Below, one piece after another: positions 13,951 to 14,854 of a DNA stretch of 14,854 bases; the first letter of the stretch is position 1, and every line of letters starts with the position of its first letter. The stretch is taken from contig JAUMYR010000052.1 of assembly GCA_030528545.1 (NCBI GenBank), positions 2,075 through 16,928 on the forward strand. The letters run 5' to 3'. Under the pieces are notes generated by a model. The model was not told the DNA's origin and searched no databases. It worked only from the letters and a program-made list of their open reading frames with translations. This stretch comes from Propionibacteriaceae bacterium (GTDB lineage Bacteria; Actinomycetota; Actinomycetes; Propionibacteriales; Propionibacteriaceae). A program made the translations under genes and the position numbers.

Positions 13951-14854
13951 GCACCCCGGTGAGGGTCGCGGTCACCGGCGCTGCCGGGCAGATCGGCTAT
14001 GCGCTGATCTACCGGCTGGCGGCCGGGGACCTGCTCGGTGAGACACCCATCGAGCTGCGCCTGCTGGAACTGCCCGGGGCGATGAAGGCCCTAGAAGGCG
14101 TGGTGATGGAGCTGACCGACTGCGCGCCGCGGAGGCTGGCCGGGGTCGAGATCGGTGACGACCCGCGCCGGGTCTTCGATGGGGCGAACATCGCCCTGCT
14201 GGTCGGGGCCAGGCCCCGGTCCGCGGGCATGGAACGGGCCGACCTGCTGAGCGCCAACGCGGCGGTCTTCGCCGAACAGGGGGCCGCGCTGGCGGCGTCG
14301 GCGGCCTCCGACCTGAGGGTGGTGGTGACCGGGAACCCGGCGAACACCAACGCCCTGATCGCGTCCCGGCACGCCGTCGGGGTGCCCGCCGACCGGTTCA
14401 CCGCCCTGACCCGCCTGGACCACAACCGGGCCGTGGCGATGCTGGCCCGCAAGGCCCGGCGCCGGGCGAGCGATGTGACCAGGGTCACCATCTGGGGCAA
14501 CCACTCGACGACCCAGTACCCCGACCTCTACCACGCGCGGATCTGCGGCAGCCCGGCCTCGGCCTGGGTGGACGACGCCTGGACGGCCTTCGACTTCGTC
14601 CCCGCGGTGGCCAGGCGCGGCGCGGCGGTGATCGCGGCTCGTGGCACCTCCAGCGCGGCCTCGGCGGCGAACGCCACGATCGAGCACATGCGGGACTGGC
14701 TGCGCGGCACCCCCGAGGGGGACTGGACGTCGATGGCGGTGCGCAGCGACGGCTCCTACGGCGTCCCCGAGGGGCTGGTCTCGTCCTTCCCCTGCGTGTG
14801 CGAGGGCGGCGACTACCGGATCGTGCCGGACCTGTACCTGAACGCCTTCGCCCG
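13947..14854 (+). CDS. mdh: Malate dehydrogenase, NAD-type (partial, C-terminus beyond right edge)
   Basis: This is the first 302 residues of a protein whose family is usually about 325-330 long. It interconverts malate and oxaloacetate. It shows the nucleotide-binding loop GAAGQIG (11-17), an acidic residue E41 in LLELP consistent with NAD, the mobile substrate loop [10 protein letters not shown] (88-97, with R91 and R97), N130 in GNPANTN, D158 and R161 in TRLDHNR, and catalytic H186 in [11 protein letters not shown]. These mark malate rather than lactate dehydrogenase. One stretch is divergent: DCAPRRLAG (58-66), where relatives have DCAFPLLAG. There is no N-terminal encapsulation helix. 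The ATG overlaps the pduP stop (ATGA), so it is co-translated with the pdu genes; it is not part of the Salmonella pdu operon. Confidence 0.92.
   Translation, partial: MSTPVRVAVTGAAGQIGYALIYRLAAGDLLGETPIELRLLELPGAMKALEGVVMELTDCAPRRLAGVEIGDDPRRVFDGANIALLVGARPRSAGMERADLLSANAAVFAEQGAALAASAASDLRVVVTGNPANTNALIASRHAVGVPADRFTALTRLDHNRAVAMLARKARRRASDVTRVTIWGNHSTTQYPDLYHARICGSPASAWVDDAWTAFDFVPAVARRGAAVIAARGTSSAASAANATIEHMRDWLRGTPEGDWTSMAVRSDGSYGVPEGLVSSFPCVCEGGDYRIVPDLYLNAFA

Noticed and set aside
14121..14147. Possible frameshift in mdh, where relatives read CAFPLLAG but this reads CAPRRLAG
   Set aside because: The residue count through the segment is unchanged and the frame continues correctly on both sides, so these are substitutions or local divergence, not a frameshift.

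Overview
The window is almost entirely one propanediol-utilisation (pdu) locus encoding a bacterial microcompartment (BMC) for vitamin B12-dependent 1,2-propanediol breakdown. The DNA is GC-rich with strong Shine-Dalgarno sites and dense ATGA start/stop overlaps. The proteins fit a high-GC actinobacterium, and a Propionibacteriaceae member is my best guess. That host call is inference, since no rRNA or other phylogenetic marker is present. No tRNA, rRNA, insertion sequence, CRISPR array or phage gene was seen.

Layout. A leftward unit (positions 2852 to 1) encodes PduU (shell protein), PduV (small GTPase), a PocR-type AraC-family regulator, and PduQ (1-propanol dehydrogenase, cut by the left edge). 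A roughly 200-bp AT-richer gap (2853-3051) separates it from a rightward unit running from 3052 past the right edge. That unit reads pduA, pduB, pduC, pduD, pduE, pduG, pduH, pduK, pduJ, pduL, a PduM-position flavoprotein-like gene, pduN, pduO, pduP, then a malate dehydrogenase gene cut by the right edge. No gap inside either unit is large enough for a separate promoter to be obvious, so each is probably one operon. The divergent gap is the only substantial non-coding DNA.

How it works. PduA, B, J, K, N and U build the protein shell. PduCDE is the adenosylcobalamin-dependent diol dehydratase that makes propionaldehyde. PduGH exchanges damaged cofactor on it, and PduO makes adenosylcobalamin. 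PduP oxidises propionaldehyde to propionyl-CoA (making NADH), PduL converts this to propionyl-phosphate and recycles CoA, and PduQ reduces propionaldehyde to 1-propanol (recycling NAD+). Six proteins (PduB, D, E, L, the PduM-position protein, PduP) begin with an amphipathic helix of the kind used to target cargo to, or anchor it in, the shell. pduS, pduT, pduW, pduX and pduF are not in the window.

Most of this is a recognised system. The points that depart from the Salmonella reference are: (1) malate dehydrogenase joined to the end of the operon by an ATGA overlap; (2) alanine in place of the pore serine in both PduA and PduJ; (3) no usable internal start for a PduB' form; (4) a flavoprotein-like protein with a targeting helix in the PduM position; (5) a PduK tail without the cysteine cluster; and (6) the regulator and pduQ placed together in the divergent unit.
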